This document shows, piece by piece, positions 32,137 to 41,298 of a stretch of DNA of 64,000 nucleotides. The stretch lies in the NCBI GenBank assembly GCA_028710525.1, contig JAQTTY010000001.1:275955-339954 (forward strand). Reading direction: 5' to 3'. The position numbers were made by a program, and so were the translations under genes. The DNA is from Gallionella sp. (GTDB lineage: Bacteria > Pseudomonadota > Gammaproteobacteria > Burkholderiales > Gallionellaceae). The notes beneath the pieces are model-generated. The model was given only the letters and a program-made list of their open reading frames with translations. It was not told where the DNA came from and made no database searches. Position 1 is the first letter of the stretch, and each line of letters starts with the position of its first letter.

Positions 32137-32155
32137 AGGGCGGTTGCACCGCCCT
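32137..32155. promoter_or_regulatory. Inverted repeat next to nic (candidate TraJ site)
   Basis: AGGGCGGT-TGC-ACCGCCCT. Confidence 0.7.
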
Positions 32156-32265
32156 TAAAACACACTCAACGCCTTCGGCTTATTCATGATGTTTTTGTCC
32201 TGCGCCTGGCGGCGAGCTGGATTCGTTTTCTCGCCTCAACTGAGAATTGAAACGAAGGATTGGTT

Positions 32266-32631
32266 ATGTCTGTGAGATCAGAATCGCGACAAAAAACTGT
32301 GACGATTGGTGTACGAGCAACACCAATCGAAAAAGAAAAATTGAAATCGCGTGCCGAGGCATTTGACGTGTCGGTTGGTGAGCTTTGTCGCCAAGCAATA
32401 TTTGGTGCAGTTCCAAAATCAAAGACCGATCAGGATGCGCGGCGTGAGCTCGCCGCTACACGTGCCGATTTGGGCCGGTTGGGTGGATTACTGAAAGGAT
32501 GGTTGTCCGGTTCCTTTGAGCAAGGCGCACCGGTAGCTAAGACTCATGCTGATGTAGTGAAGCTGCTGCGCGACATTGAGGCTACACAACAGCGTGTTGT
32601 TGCTGCCGTTAAAAAATTGGCCGAGAAATAA
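32266..32631 (+). CDS. traJ: TraJ-like relaxosome accessory protein
   Basis: VGVRATPIEKEKLKSRAEAFDVSVGELCR-type RHH and RADLGRLGGLLKGWLSG as in RP4 TraJ. Confidence 0.88.
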   Translation: MSVRSESRQKTVTIGVRATPIEKEKLKSRAEAFDVSVGELCRQAIFGAVPKSKTDQDARRELAATRADLGRLGGLLKGWLSGSFEQGAPVAKTHADVVKLLRDIEATQQRVVAAVKKLAEK

Positions 32632-35114
32632 TGATTTCTAAGCGCATCAACAGTCGCAAGGATGGCAAGTCGTCAGCAGTTGCTGCTTTGCGTTATGGGG
32701 AAGGGCTGGTTCCTGACCGCGAAACTGGTGAATTCCTAGATAAATCGCATCGCACCAGGTTGGGTAACTTTGGTTTAGTTGACGATGGCGTGTACGCCGA
32801 CCGCACCACAGAGGAAATGTCTGAACTGATTTCGTTGGCTGGGCTTGAGATGCAAGACGTGTGCGATCTCAACACCCGTGTAGGTGCAGACAAAAAGCTT
32901 GCGCACTTTGTTGTCTCTTTTAATCAGGATAGGCCAAGTGAAGCGGTGTTGCGTGACACAGAGGATTCCATGCTTGCAGCAATGAAGTTGGATAAGAACC
33001 ACTTCGCTACTTTTCTTCATAACGATAATGGCTATTGGCACCTCCACATTTTTTCGAGTCGGATTGAGAAGGAAAAGCCACATCGCGGCAATGCGCTGTG
33101 GCAAGACAAAACCATGCGCGACAAGGTTTGCCGAGAGGTTGAACTACGCCACAAATTGCATCGTGATAACGGTATGCATAAAGTCGATGAGCAGGGGCAG
33201 CTTGTTGAGATACCGCGCGACGAACGCAGGGCTATTCGAGATGCAAAGCCAGTCGGAATAAGTGACCGTGCCAAAACGACCGAGATATATTCCGGTGAAA
33301 AGTCATTCCAGACCTGGTGCAATGAAATCAGAATCGGCGACAGGCTCAAACACGCTAAGAATTGGCAAAATATGCACGTTGCCGCTGCGGCCTATGGCTG
33401 CGAGGTAAAACCCAAGGGGGCTGGCTTCATCATCTGCCCGATTGGGCAGCGGGGTGCTATCCAGTTATCCAAGGTAGGTCTTAAAAATCTACCTGCCAAA
33501 TTCGGTGCGTTTGAGGTTGCCAAGCTCGGTCATCATGCGCAGCTAGAAACCGCCTATACACCTTCATCTACTAATACCAAGGCAGCAAGCCATTACGACC
33601 AATGGCGCAAAGCCAAGGATGCATTCAAGCCCCACAAGACTGAGCAGATCAGTGTGCAGCGCGAATCACACAAGCAGATTCGCGCGACATTGCGCGCGCA
33701 ACATAAAGCTGAACTTGAAAATATCCGAGCTACTAAGAAAGGACAGGAGCGTTTTGCTGCTGTCTCGATTGCCAAAATGCAACATACCGTCGCACTGGCT
33801 GAACTAGCAGATCAGCTTAGACGTGAACGACAAATTTTGCGTAGGCAACTCGCCGGTGAGGGGCCAGGCAATACTTTCCGAGACTACTTAGTGAGGGAGG
33901 CGGCCAAGGGCGACAACATTGCGTTAGGCCTTGCACGTAAGTATGGCGTGGATGAAGTCACAGACGTTTTGCGCAAGCGCGAGGTCGAACAGCTCAAGAT
34001 TGTGGCAGTCATCACCGGCAGGGAGTATCGCCCAGCATTTCGTCTACATTTCACCCATCACATCGAGCGAAATGGATCTGTTGTATTCAGTCTTGGTTTT
34101 GGGCGGACGATTACCGACAGCGCGATTTCTAGGCAGCTACAGCTCAATTCTGCCGCAGCTAACAACCCCGAGGCCATTGCCACTGCGCTGAGTTTTGCGA
34201 CCACACGCTTCGGCAACACGCTCACTCTTACGGGCTCACAGGAGTTCCAACGACTCGCCGTGGAAACCGCAGTCCTTAAAGGGCTAGGAATCAAGTTCGC
34301 TGATCCAGCCTTGGAAGCATATCGAGAAAAGTTTGCAGCAGAGCAGCAACGTAAATCATCCATCCAACCACAGGAAAAACTCAATGCATCCCGTTATAGA
34401 AACAAGCACGCTCAACAAGTCCCACCTGCCAACCTCCGAGATCGCTTGCGCCACTTGTCCCCTGGCGACTTGGTACTCGACACCGAACGAGATGTCGGCG
34501 CACTGCGGTCGAATGTTTATGACCGTGTGGAACAGCAACAAGAAGGGAGCGATCACGGAATGCAGCGCACAGCAGGAAGCGTTGCAGGAAAAGGAGTTGG
34601 AAGAGCAGCAGACGAAGGTATATCTCCATCAGGAGCCTCGCGCGCAACTGTCTTCGACGATGACAACTTCGTTCGGTCTGGCCGTGCAAGAGGTGAGCCA
34701 ACCAGTCGTGGCCGATCAATCGCCGTTTCTGTAGTCGTTCCATCCAACCAACCTGCGCAGCAGGAGCAAGCGCAGCGCGCAGCCGCACCAGCGGCGGAGA
34801 TTCCAACTGAGCAGCTGCAAGTTGAAGTTGTGCCCAATCCACAATCGCTTACGGCAGCTGAGTGGATTGCCGCACACGGGAAGCGAGAAGTGCAACCACA
34901 CTATACCGGCGATACATCAGTTGAATATTCCGTTGCCTACATCGCGCACGATGGCGTGGTGATTAATCACGGCGCCGGAAACATGGCTACCTATCCATTA
35001 CCACCCAACACTGTTTTACATGTTGGACAGAAAATCATCATCGACAAATCAGGAGCAGTTTCCATCTCTCCTAGACGCACCGAAGTTGAGGGTGGAAAGG
35101 GCAGGGGAGATTAG
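32631..35114 (+). CDS. traI: TraI-like MOB_P relaxase
   Basis: N-terminal MISKRINSRKDGKSS; motif III HNDNGYWHLHIFSSRI; overlaps traJ stop. Confidence 0.92.
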   Translation: MISKRINSRKDGKSSAVAALRYGEGLVPDRETGEFLDKSHRTRLGNFGLVDDGVYADRTTEEMSELISLAGLEMQDVCDLNTRVGADKKLAHFVVSFNQDRPSEAVLRDTEDSMLAAMKLDKNHFATFLHNDNGYWHLHIFSSRIEKEKPHRGNALWQDKTMRDKVCREVELRHKLHRDNGMHKVDEQGQLVEIPRDERRAIRDAKPVGISDRAKTTEIYSGEKSFQTWCNEIRIGDRLKHAKNWQNMHVAAAAYGCEVKPKGAGFIICPIGQRGAIQLSKVGLKNLPAKFGAFEVAKLGHHAQLETAYTPSSTNTKAASHYDQWRKAKDAFKPHKTEQISVQRESHKQIRATLRAQHKAELENIRATKKGQERFAAVSIAKMQHTVALAELADQLRRERQILRRQLAGEGPGNTFRDYLVREAAKGDNIALGLARKYGVDEVTDVLRKREVEQLKIVAVITGREYRPAFRLHFTHHIERNGSVVFSLGFGRTITDSAISRQLQLNSAAANNPEAIATALSFATTRFGNTLTLTGSQEFQRLAVETAVLKGLGIKFADPALEAYREKFAAEQQRKSSIQPQEKLNASRYRNKHAQQVPPANLRDRLRHLSPGDLVLDTERDVGALRSNVYDRVEQQQEGSDHGMQRTAGSVAGKGVGRAADEGISPSGASRATVFDDDNFVRSGRARGEPTSRGRSIAVSVVVPSNQPAQQEQAQRAAAPAAEIPTEQLQVEVVPNPQSLTAAEWIAAHGKREVQPHYTGDTSVEYSVAYIAHDGVVINHGAGNMATYPLPPNTVLHVGQKIIIDKSGAVSISPRRTEVEGGKGRGD
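34384..34734 (+). CDS. Cys-containing small protein encoded in an alternate frame inside traI (traH-position)
   Basis: MHPVIETSTLNKSHLPTSEIACATCPLATWYSTPNEMSAHCGRMFMTVWNSNKKGAITECSAQQEAL...; AGGA-like RBS 8-12 nt upstream; +1 frame relative to traI. Confidence 0.65.
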   Translation: MHPVIETSTLNKSHLPTSEIACATCPLATWYSTPNEMSAHCGRMFMTVWNSNKKGAITECSAQQEALQEKELEEQQTKVYLHQEPRAQLSSTMTTSFGLAVQEVSQPVVADQSPFL

Positions 35115-35267
35115 TTTTCTACAACAATTTTGATTGTTATGAAATTTCTATGGTGTGCGTCAGGTGTTAATTTAAGGCATTGATTATAAAGGACATAAAT
35201 GACGCAAAACGTCACGCTGTCCTCTATAATAAAACCAGTAATCAAGACAAATATCGAGAGCTAAAAA

Positions 35268-35554
35268 TGAGTAAATTTTCCATCGGGCTTGTTACTGCAA
35301 CGCCGAATGCGCTTGTCATGCTGGCCGCGTGCTACACCTTGCCAGAGGATTTGCTAGATCGCCATGCAAGCGGCGACTGGGGCAATCTGGACGAGGAGGA
35401 TCGTCTGCGCAATGAGAAGGCCTTGCAGGATGGCTCTCGCATTTATTCTGCCTATGTTATGGATGAGGGCTGGAAGGTGTGTGTTATCACTGAAGCTGCT
35501 GACGATCATGGTGTGCGCAGCCACACAACAATTTTGTTGCCGGGGGAGTATTAA
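35268..35554 (+). CDS. Conserved hypothetical accessory-element protein
   Basis: TPNALVMLAACYTLPEDLLDRHASGDWGNLDEEDRLRNEKALQDGSRIYSAY...TTILLPGEY. Confidence 0.75.
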
Positions 35555-35575
35555 GTCAGCAAATTGCAAACTACG

Positions 35576-35695
35576 ATGGCACAGGACACTCCAAAAAACC
35601 TAAGTCAGGTGCCGCGCTTGCGCCGTCATCACGCGTTGGACGATGCCAAGGCAAACCGATTAGCCTGGTTGGCTTGGAAGGATGCAAGCAAATGA
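35576..35695 (+). CDS. 39-aa microprotein coupled to HAD1
   Basis: MAQDTPKNLSQVPRLRRHHALDDAKANRLAWLAWKDASK, ATGA overlap with the next start; not in ORF track. Confidence 0.5.
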   Translation: MAQDTPKNLSQVPRLRRHHALDDAKANRLAWLAWKDASK

Positions 35696-36147
35696 TTGTC
35701 TTCCTAGACTTTGATGGAGTGCTGCACCCAGAACTTCCAGACCGGGCAGATGATTTTGCTTGTCGCTCGCACTTCTGGCAGATATTGCGTGCCTGTCCAC
35801 ACGTGGACGTGGTTTTTTCAACCTCCTGGCGTGAACTGCATCCCGTTCATGAGTTGATCGACTTTGCGACACAAGGCGGCGGGGAAGATTTAGCGCATCG
35901 GTTTATGGGCTCGACACCTTGCATACCTCAAGAGCCGGTTGGATCACGCATCGAGCAGTACTACTGCCGAGAAAGCGAATGTCGCTTGTGGTTGGCCGAC
36001 AACGGACGAGAAGAGTCCTCATGGCTGGCTATTGATGATTTCTCTGCTTACTTTTCACCATCCTGCCCCTCGCTCTATGTGGTTGACCACACAACTGGAC
36101 TGACAGAATTGGATGCCGAAAGGTTGATTGAAAGGCTAAAAAAATGA
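35692..36147 (+). CDS. HAD-fold protein 1
   Basis: MIVFLDFDGVLHPE (motif I), STSWREL (motif II), WLAIDDF (motif IV). Confidence 0.8.
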   Translation: MIVFLDFDGVLHPELPDRADDFACRSHFWQILRACPHVDVVFSTSWRELHPVHELIDFATQGGGEDLAHRFMGSTPCIPQEPVGSRIEQYYCRESECRLWLADNGREESSWLAIDDFSAYFSPSCPSLYVVDHTTGLTELDAERLIERLKK

Positions 36148-36815
36148 TTCTCTTCCTAGATTTCGATGGCGTGCTACACCACGAAAATGTCACCGTGAAA
36201 CGTTGCCCACCGGCCGCGCGGCGTTACCTCAAAGCGCATGAGAGCCGCTTCCTGACGCGCGACGGTAAGCTGGTCAAGGGTAAGAATATGTTTGAGCATG
36301 CTGACAGGCTGGCAGCGGCTCTTGAGCCGTTCCCAGATGTACGGATTGTGATTTCATCGACATGGCGCGAGCATTTCCGTCCCGAGAAACTCTTGCAGTT
36401 TTTGCCCGCTACGCTTGCCGACCGCGTGATCGGACATACCCCACTTTGCGATAAGTTTGGTGGGGTGGGATCACGGCTGTTCGAGATATTGGCCTACCTT
36501 GAGGGAAATGGATTGGCTGGTGAGCCTTGGATCGCTTTGGATGACCAGGCACAGCTCTTTTGGGACGATACTGAAAATCCACCGGACAACCTGTTTATTC
36601 TGAAAGGCGAAGAGGCTTTTTCAGAAGCGGTGGCTTTGGTCTTCAGTGAGTTTCTGAATCAGCACAAACTCACTGACAAAACACATCACGAACAGCTTGT
36701 GGCTCCACACCTTGATACCGCCTACACCGCTGAGGATATTCAACGCGCTATTGCAGACGAGGAGCGTCTAGGAGCACGGAATGTGCCGAGCGACATTCTG
36801 AAATTGAGCCTATGA
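36144..36815 (+). CDS. HAD-fold protein 2
   Basis: MILFLDFDGVLHHE, SSTWREHF, WIALDDQ; ATGA overlap. Confidence 0.8.
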   Translation: MILFLDFDGVLHHENVTVKRCPPAARRYLKAHESRFLTRDGKLVKGKNMFEHADRLAAALEPFPDVRIVISSTWREHFRPEKLLQFLPATLADRVIGHTPLCDKFGGVGSRLFEILAYLEGNGLAGEPWIALDDQAQLFWDDTENPPDNLFILKGEEAFSEAVALVFSEFLNQHKLTDKTHHEQLVAPHLDTAYTAEDIQRAIADEERLGARNVPSDILKLSL

Positions 36816-37561
36816 AACTGTACATACTGAGTGACATACACCTTGAGTTCTCAAACTTCGAGCCATTTGCAACCGATGCGGATGTGGTCGTGCTGGCTGG
36901 CGACATCGGCAAGAAATCCAACGGCATTATCTGGGCGCGAGAAAATTTTCCCGACAAGGAAATCATCTATGCTCCTGGCAACCATGAGTTCTATGGTGCT
37001 CAGCGTGAGGACACGCTAGTGTTGATGCGGATCGCTGCCGAGCAATGCAAAGTGCATCTACTCGATAACGATGAGGTTGTGATCAATGGCGTGCGATTTT
37101 TGGGAAGCACGCTATGGACAGACTTTTTGCTGTTCGGCGAGCACAAGAAAAACGAGGTCATGATGGACGGGCAGAATTGCCTGAATGATTTCCGTTTGAT
37201 TCACGAAGGGATCATGCTTTTCACGCCGATGCTTTCTACCCAGTTGCACGCGCAGTCACTGGCATGGTTGACGGAAAAACTTAACCAGCCGTTTGAAGGT
37301 AAGACAGTGGTGGTGACGCATCACTTGCCGTCAGCACTTTCTGTAGTAGAACGGTTCAAGGATACTGCGCTCTCGGCCTGCTTCGCATCCAACTTGGATC
37401 ATCTGTTTGGCAAGATGAACATTTGGATACACGGGCACACGCACGACAACTTGGAATATGTGGCGAACGGCACACGCGTCATCTGCAATCCACGCGGATA
37501 TGTGACTTATCGCGGTTCGGAAAACTTCGAGTTCAATCCAAAGTTGGTCGTCGAGGTATAA
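36812..37561 (+). CDS. Calcineurin-like metallophosphoesterase
   Basis: SDIHLEF, GDIG, GNHEF, VVTHHLPS, GHTHDN; ATGA overlap. Confidence 0.92.
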   Translation: MKLYILSDIHLEFSNFEPFATDADVVVLAGDIGKKSNGIIWARENFPDKEIIYAPGNHEFYGAQREDTLVLMRIAAEQCKVHLLDNDEVVINGVRFLGSTLWTDFLLFGEHKKNEVMMDGQNCLNDFRLIHEGIMLFTPMLSTQLHAQSLAWLTEKLNQPFEGKTVVVTHHLPSALSVVERFKDTALSACFASNLDHLFGKMNIWIHGHTHDNLEYVANGTRVICNPRGYVTYRGSENFEFNPKLVVEV

Positions 37562-37779
37562 CGCAACGATGCAAAAAGCCGACAATTCCTTGCAACGTCT
37601 GGGCTCCAATTGCCCAGGGTCTTGCAAAGCGTCATCGGCTCAGGGCGAAATCTACGCTCAACATGCTGAACACGCAAGCAACACTGCAATGCAATGGCTG
37701 TGACGTGCTAGCGATGCAGGGTAGAATCTAGCGTCAGCCCTTTACCCTGCATTCTGTTGACCAATAAATTAGTTCCAGT

Positions 37780-38067
37780 ATGAACCGATCCGACCTCATA
37801 GTTCGCCTAGCCGAGCTACACCCTCAACTGCTTGCCAAAGATGCAGAGCTTGCCGTTAAAACTATCTTGGATGCGATGTCTGGCACGTTGGCGCGGGGAG
37901 GGCGTATTGAGATTCGCGGCTTTGGTAGTTTTGGGATTAACTACCGTCCACCTCGTCAGGGGCGTAATCCAAAAAATGGCGACCAAGTGAAAGTGCCAGC
38001 GAAGTATGTGCCGCATTTCAAAGCGGGTAAGGAGTTGCGTGAGCGAGTTTGCTCTGGAGACGAATAG
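37780..38067 (+). CDS. Integration host factor beta-like DNA-binding protein
   Basis: [17 protein letters not shown]...[51 protein letters not shown]. Confidence 0.9.
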   Translation: MNRSDLIVRLAELHPQLLAKDAELAVKTILDAMSGTLARGGRIEIRGFGSFGINYRPPRQGRNPKNGDQVKVPAKYVPHFKAGKELRERVCSGDE

Positions 38068-38190
38068 TTTAGCTTTTAGTGAGTCGGTAACCGGCGTATC
38101 GATCAACACGAATACGGTTTCTAGAGTAGCAGTACGCGTTATATTTTCCTTACGTAGTAATATGCGCCAGTTATATATTCTGGTGGCGAT

Positions 38191-41040
38191 ATGACCCCTC
38201 AGCAGTTCATACAAAAATGGCAAGGCAATACGCTTAAAGAGCGTGCCAGTTACCAACTCCACTTCATTGATTTGTGTGCTTTAGTGGGTGTTTCGACACC
38301 AGAACCAGCAACAGCCGAAACATATTGTTTTGAACGCGGTGCAACACGTACTGGTGCAGGGCAGGGTTGGGCCGATGTATGGAAACAAGGCTATTTCGCT
38401 TTTGAATATAAAGCCACACGTCGCAATCTAGGCGAAGCACTTAAACAGTTGATGACCTACGCGCTAGCGCTGGACAATCCACCGTTGCTTGTCGTGTGCG
38501 ATACCAATATCATCGAAATCCACACACATTTCACCAACGCACCAAGTGAGGTTCATACCATCTCGCTGGAAGAAATCAGCGAACCGGCCAACCTCGATAA
38601 ACTGCGCTGGCTTTTTACCGACCCAGACAAGTTCCATCCCAAGCGCACCATCACCCAGATCACTGAGGAGGCGGCAGGTACATTTGCAGACCTTGCGCAG
38701 TCGTTGAATGTGAGAGGCCATGCCCCACAAGACGTTGCACATTTCCTAAACCAATGTTTGTTCTGTATGTTTGCAGAGGATGCGGAATTACTCCCTGGGA
38801 AATTATTTGAACGCTTGCTTGATAAGAGCCAGACCGATACCGACAAACTAACCACGCGTTTGGAATCCTTATTTTCCTCAATGCGTAAAGGCGGTGACTT
38901 TGGTGCTGATGACATCGCCTGGTTTAACGGTGGCTTGTTTGAGAAGGTCAAAGTGTTGCCGCTTGAACCGTCAGAAATCAAGATGCTGTTTCATGCGTCA
39001 ACGCTCGATTGGAGTGGTATTGAGCCGTCCATATTTGGAACGCTATTTGAACGCGGTCTCGACCCACAAAAACGATCACAGCTCGGTGCGCACTACACAG
39101 ATCAGCAATCAATCTTGCGCATTATTAATCCTGTCATTGTCGAACCTTTGACCAAGGAATGGGACGTTATTAAACTGAAACTCAGTGAGTTACATCCTAA
39201 GTTTGCTCTAATTGGAAAAAGGAAGGACGCTCCAAACGAAGCGATGAAGGAAGGATATAAACTATTTCTCGGTTATCTTGAACAAATCAGAAACTTCCGA
39301 GTGCTAGATCCTGCTTGTGGCAGCGGTAACTTTTTATATCTCGCTCTGCGTGCGCTGAAAGACCTCGAACACCGAGCCAACTTAGATGCCGAAGTTTTGG
39401 GATTACATCGAGAAATCAGTATTGAATGCTCACCAGCCAATGTGCTAGGCATTGAACTCAATAGCTATGCCGCAGAACTGGCGCGTGTGACTGTGTGGAT
39501 AGGTGAAATCCAGTGGATGCTCAAAAACGGCTATCCCATCCGCAAGAACCCCATTCTTCAACCACTAGACCATATCGAAAACCGCGATGCCGTGCTAAAT
39601 GCGAATGGCAGCGAAGCGCAGTGGCCTGCCGTGGATGCCATCATCGGTAACCCGCCATTTTTAGGTGATAAGAAAATGCGCGCAGAGTTAGGCAATGAAT
39701 ACACCGAAGCCCTGCGCAAATGCTACGCTGACCGCGTGCCAGGTGGTGCTGACTTGGTGGTGTATTGGTTCGAGAAAGCACGTGCACAAATCGAAGCGGG
39801 CAAGTGTCGTCGCTCGGGATTAGTTGCCACGCAATCCATCCGCAAAGGATCAAACCAGAAAGTGCTGGCACGTATTTGTAATACCACAAAAATATTCAAC
39901 GCCTGGAGTGATGAGGAATGGATTAACGAAGGCGCAGCGGTGCGTGTCTCACTGGTGTGTTTTGGCAATGTCGAACGCATGCAACTTGATGGACAAACCG
40001 TTGAAGCCATTCATGCCGACCTTACGGCGGGTAACAATCTGACACAAGCCAATGCGCTAGAAGAAAATGCGGGGGTGGCTTTTCAAGGCCCGGTTAAAGT
40101 CGGTTCATTTGATATTCCTGGTGAGATTGCGCGGCAATGGCTTAAGCAACCCAATCCGAACGGAAGACCAAATAGCGATGTGGTGAGGCCATGGGCGAAT
40201 GGTCAAGATGTAACCGGCCGTCCTTCCGATACTTGGATTATCGACTTCGGTGCTGACCGCACAGAGCAAGAAGCGGCACTATACGAGACACCGTTTGTGC
40301 AGGTATTGCGGGAGGTTAAGCCACAGCGTGATGCGCAGAACGATGCAGGTCGTAAAGCAAAATGGTGGTTACACGGTAGGACAGGGACTGATTTCCGCGC
40401 CGCAGTCGCGCCGCTCAAACGCTACATTGCAACGCCGCGCGTAGCTAAGCATCGGATGTTCGTTTGGTTGGATGTAAGCGTGTTGCCAGACAGCCGCCTT
40501 TACGCCATTGCTCGCGATGATGATGTTACCTTTGGCGTGCTCTCTTCACGAGTTCATGAGGTTTGGTCGCTGGCTAATGCGTCCATGCACGGAGTGGGAA
40601 ATGATCCAACTTACAACGCCAAATCGTGCTTCGAAACTTTCCCTTTTCCAGAATGGCTAATGCCAAACCTCACTCCAGCAGATTGCACTAATGCGGTAAC
40701 CACCGAGATTGCAACCGCAGCACAGGAGTTAAACAAACTGCGCGACAACTGGTTGAATCCTATCGAGTGGGTGGACTGGTTACGAACACCAGCAGAAGAA
40801 AAAGCTGACTATCCGTTGCGTCCTGTCCCTAAAATCGGGCATGAGGATGAACTTAAAAAACGCACGCTAACCAATCTATACAATGCCCGCCCAGCATGGT
40901 TGGATAACGCCCACAAGACTTTGGATGCGGCAGTCGCAAAAGCCTACAACTGGAACGACTACACCCCAGAAATGACCGACGAGGAAATTTTGCGGCGGTT
41001 GTTAGTGCTGAATCAAACAAGATTCATAAACATTGCTTAA
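38191..41040 (+). CDS. MmeI-like type IIL restriction-modification enzyme
   Basis: Nuclease motif D-x9-EYK (ADVWKQGYFAFEYKA), motif I DPACGSGNFLY, motif IV NPPF, C-terminal TRD. Confidence 0.85.
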   Translation: MTPQQFIQKWQGNTLKERASYQLHFIDLCALVGVSTPEPATAETYCFERGATRTGAGQGWADVWKQGYFAFEYKATRRNLGEALKQLMTYALALDNPPLLVVCDTNIIEIHTHFTNAPSEVHTISLEEISEPANLDKLRWLFTDPDKFHPKRTITQITEEAAGTFADLAQSLNVRGHAPQDVAHFLNQCLFCMFAEDAELLPGKLFERLLDKSQTDTDKLTTRLESLFSSMRKGGDFGADDIAWFNGGLFEKVKVLPLEPSEIKMLFHASTLDWSGIEPSIFGTLFERGLDPQKRSQLGAHYTDQQSILRIINPVIVEPLTKEWDVIKLKLSELHPKFALIGKRKDAPNEAMKEGYKLFLGYLEQIRNFRVLDPACGSGNFLYLALRALKDLEHRANLDAEVLGLHREISIECSPANVLGIELNSYAAELARVTVWIGEIQWMLKNGYPIRKNPILQPLDHIENRDAVLNANGSEAQWPAVDAIIGNPPFLGDKKMRAELGNEYTEALRKCYADRVPGGADLVVYWFEKARAQIEAGKCRRSGLVATQSIRKGSNQKVLARICNTTKIFNAWSDEEWINEGAAVRVSLVCFGNVERMQLDGQTVEAIHADLTAGNNLTQANALEENAGVAFQGPVKVGSFDIPGEIARQWLKQPNPNGRPNSDVVRPWANGQDVTGRPSDTWIIDFGADRTEQEAALYETPFVQVLREVKPQRDAQNDAGRKAKWWLHGRTGTDFRAAVAPLKRYIATPRVAKHRMFVWLDVSVLPDSRLYAIARDDDVTFGVLSSRVHEVWSLANASMHGVGNDPTYNAKSCFETFPFPEWLMPNLTPADCTNAVTTEIATAAQELNKLRDNWLNPIEWVDWLRTPAEEKADYPLRPVPKIGHEDELKKRTLTNLYNARPAWLDNAHKTLDAAVAKAYNWNDYTPEMTDEEILRRLLVLNQTRFINIA

Positions 41041-41298
41041 CTACCATCTGACTGACTGCCATGCGTAATCAAGTGAACAATGTAACGGATGTATTACAAA
41101 AGCTGACAACCTTCTTTGAAGCAAATCACTCCAATCGCCTAACCCTGTGTCGTCGTGCTGTCATTTATCGTTCAGATGACAAATGGCGGTTCGGCGTGCC
41201 TACCGCGAACACATCACCTTCATCGCCCTATTGGATGATACCGCACCACACTTTACAGTCATCGCTACTTTATCAGCGTACTGGGTGAGAGTTATTTC

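Larger units (their letters stand above)
31918..32265. other. oriT: Origin of transfer (oriT), RP4/IncP type
   Basis: Between divergent traK and traJ; GGGGCAGGACGG (complement ...CCGTCCTG/CCCC) at 32125-32136 resembling RP4 GGGCAGGATAGG; adjacent 8-bp inverted repeat. Confidence 0.85.

Noticed and set aside
32191-32215. GTCCTGCGCC as an alternative oriT nick site
   Set aside because: Partly resembles the core, but the 32125-32136 site matches RP4 better in flanking GGGCAGGA sequence, nearby inverted repeat and orientation.
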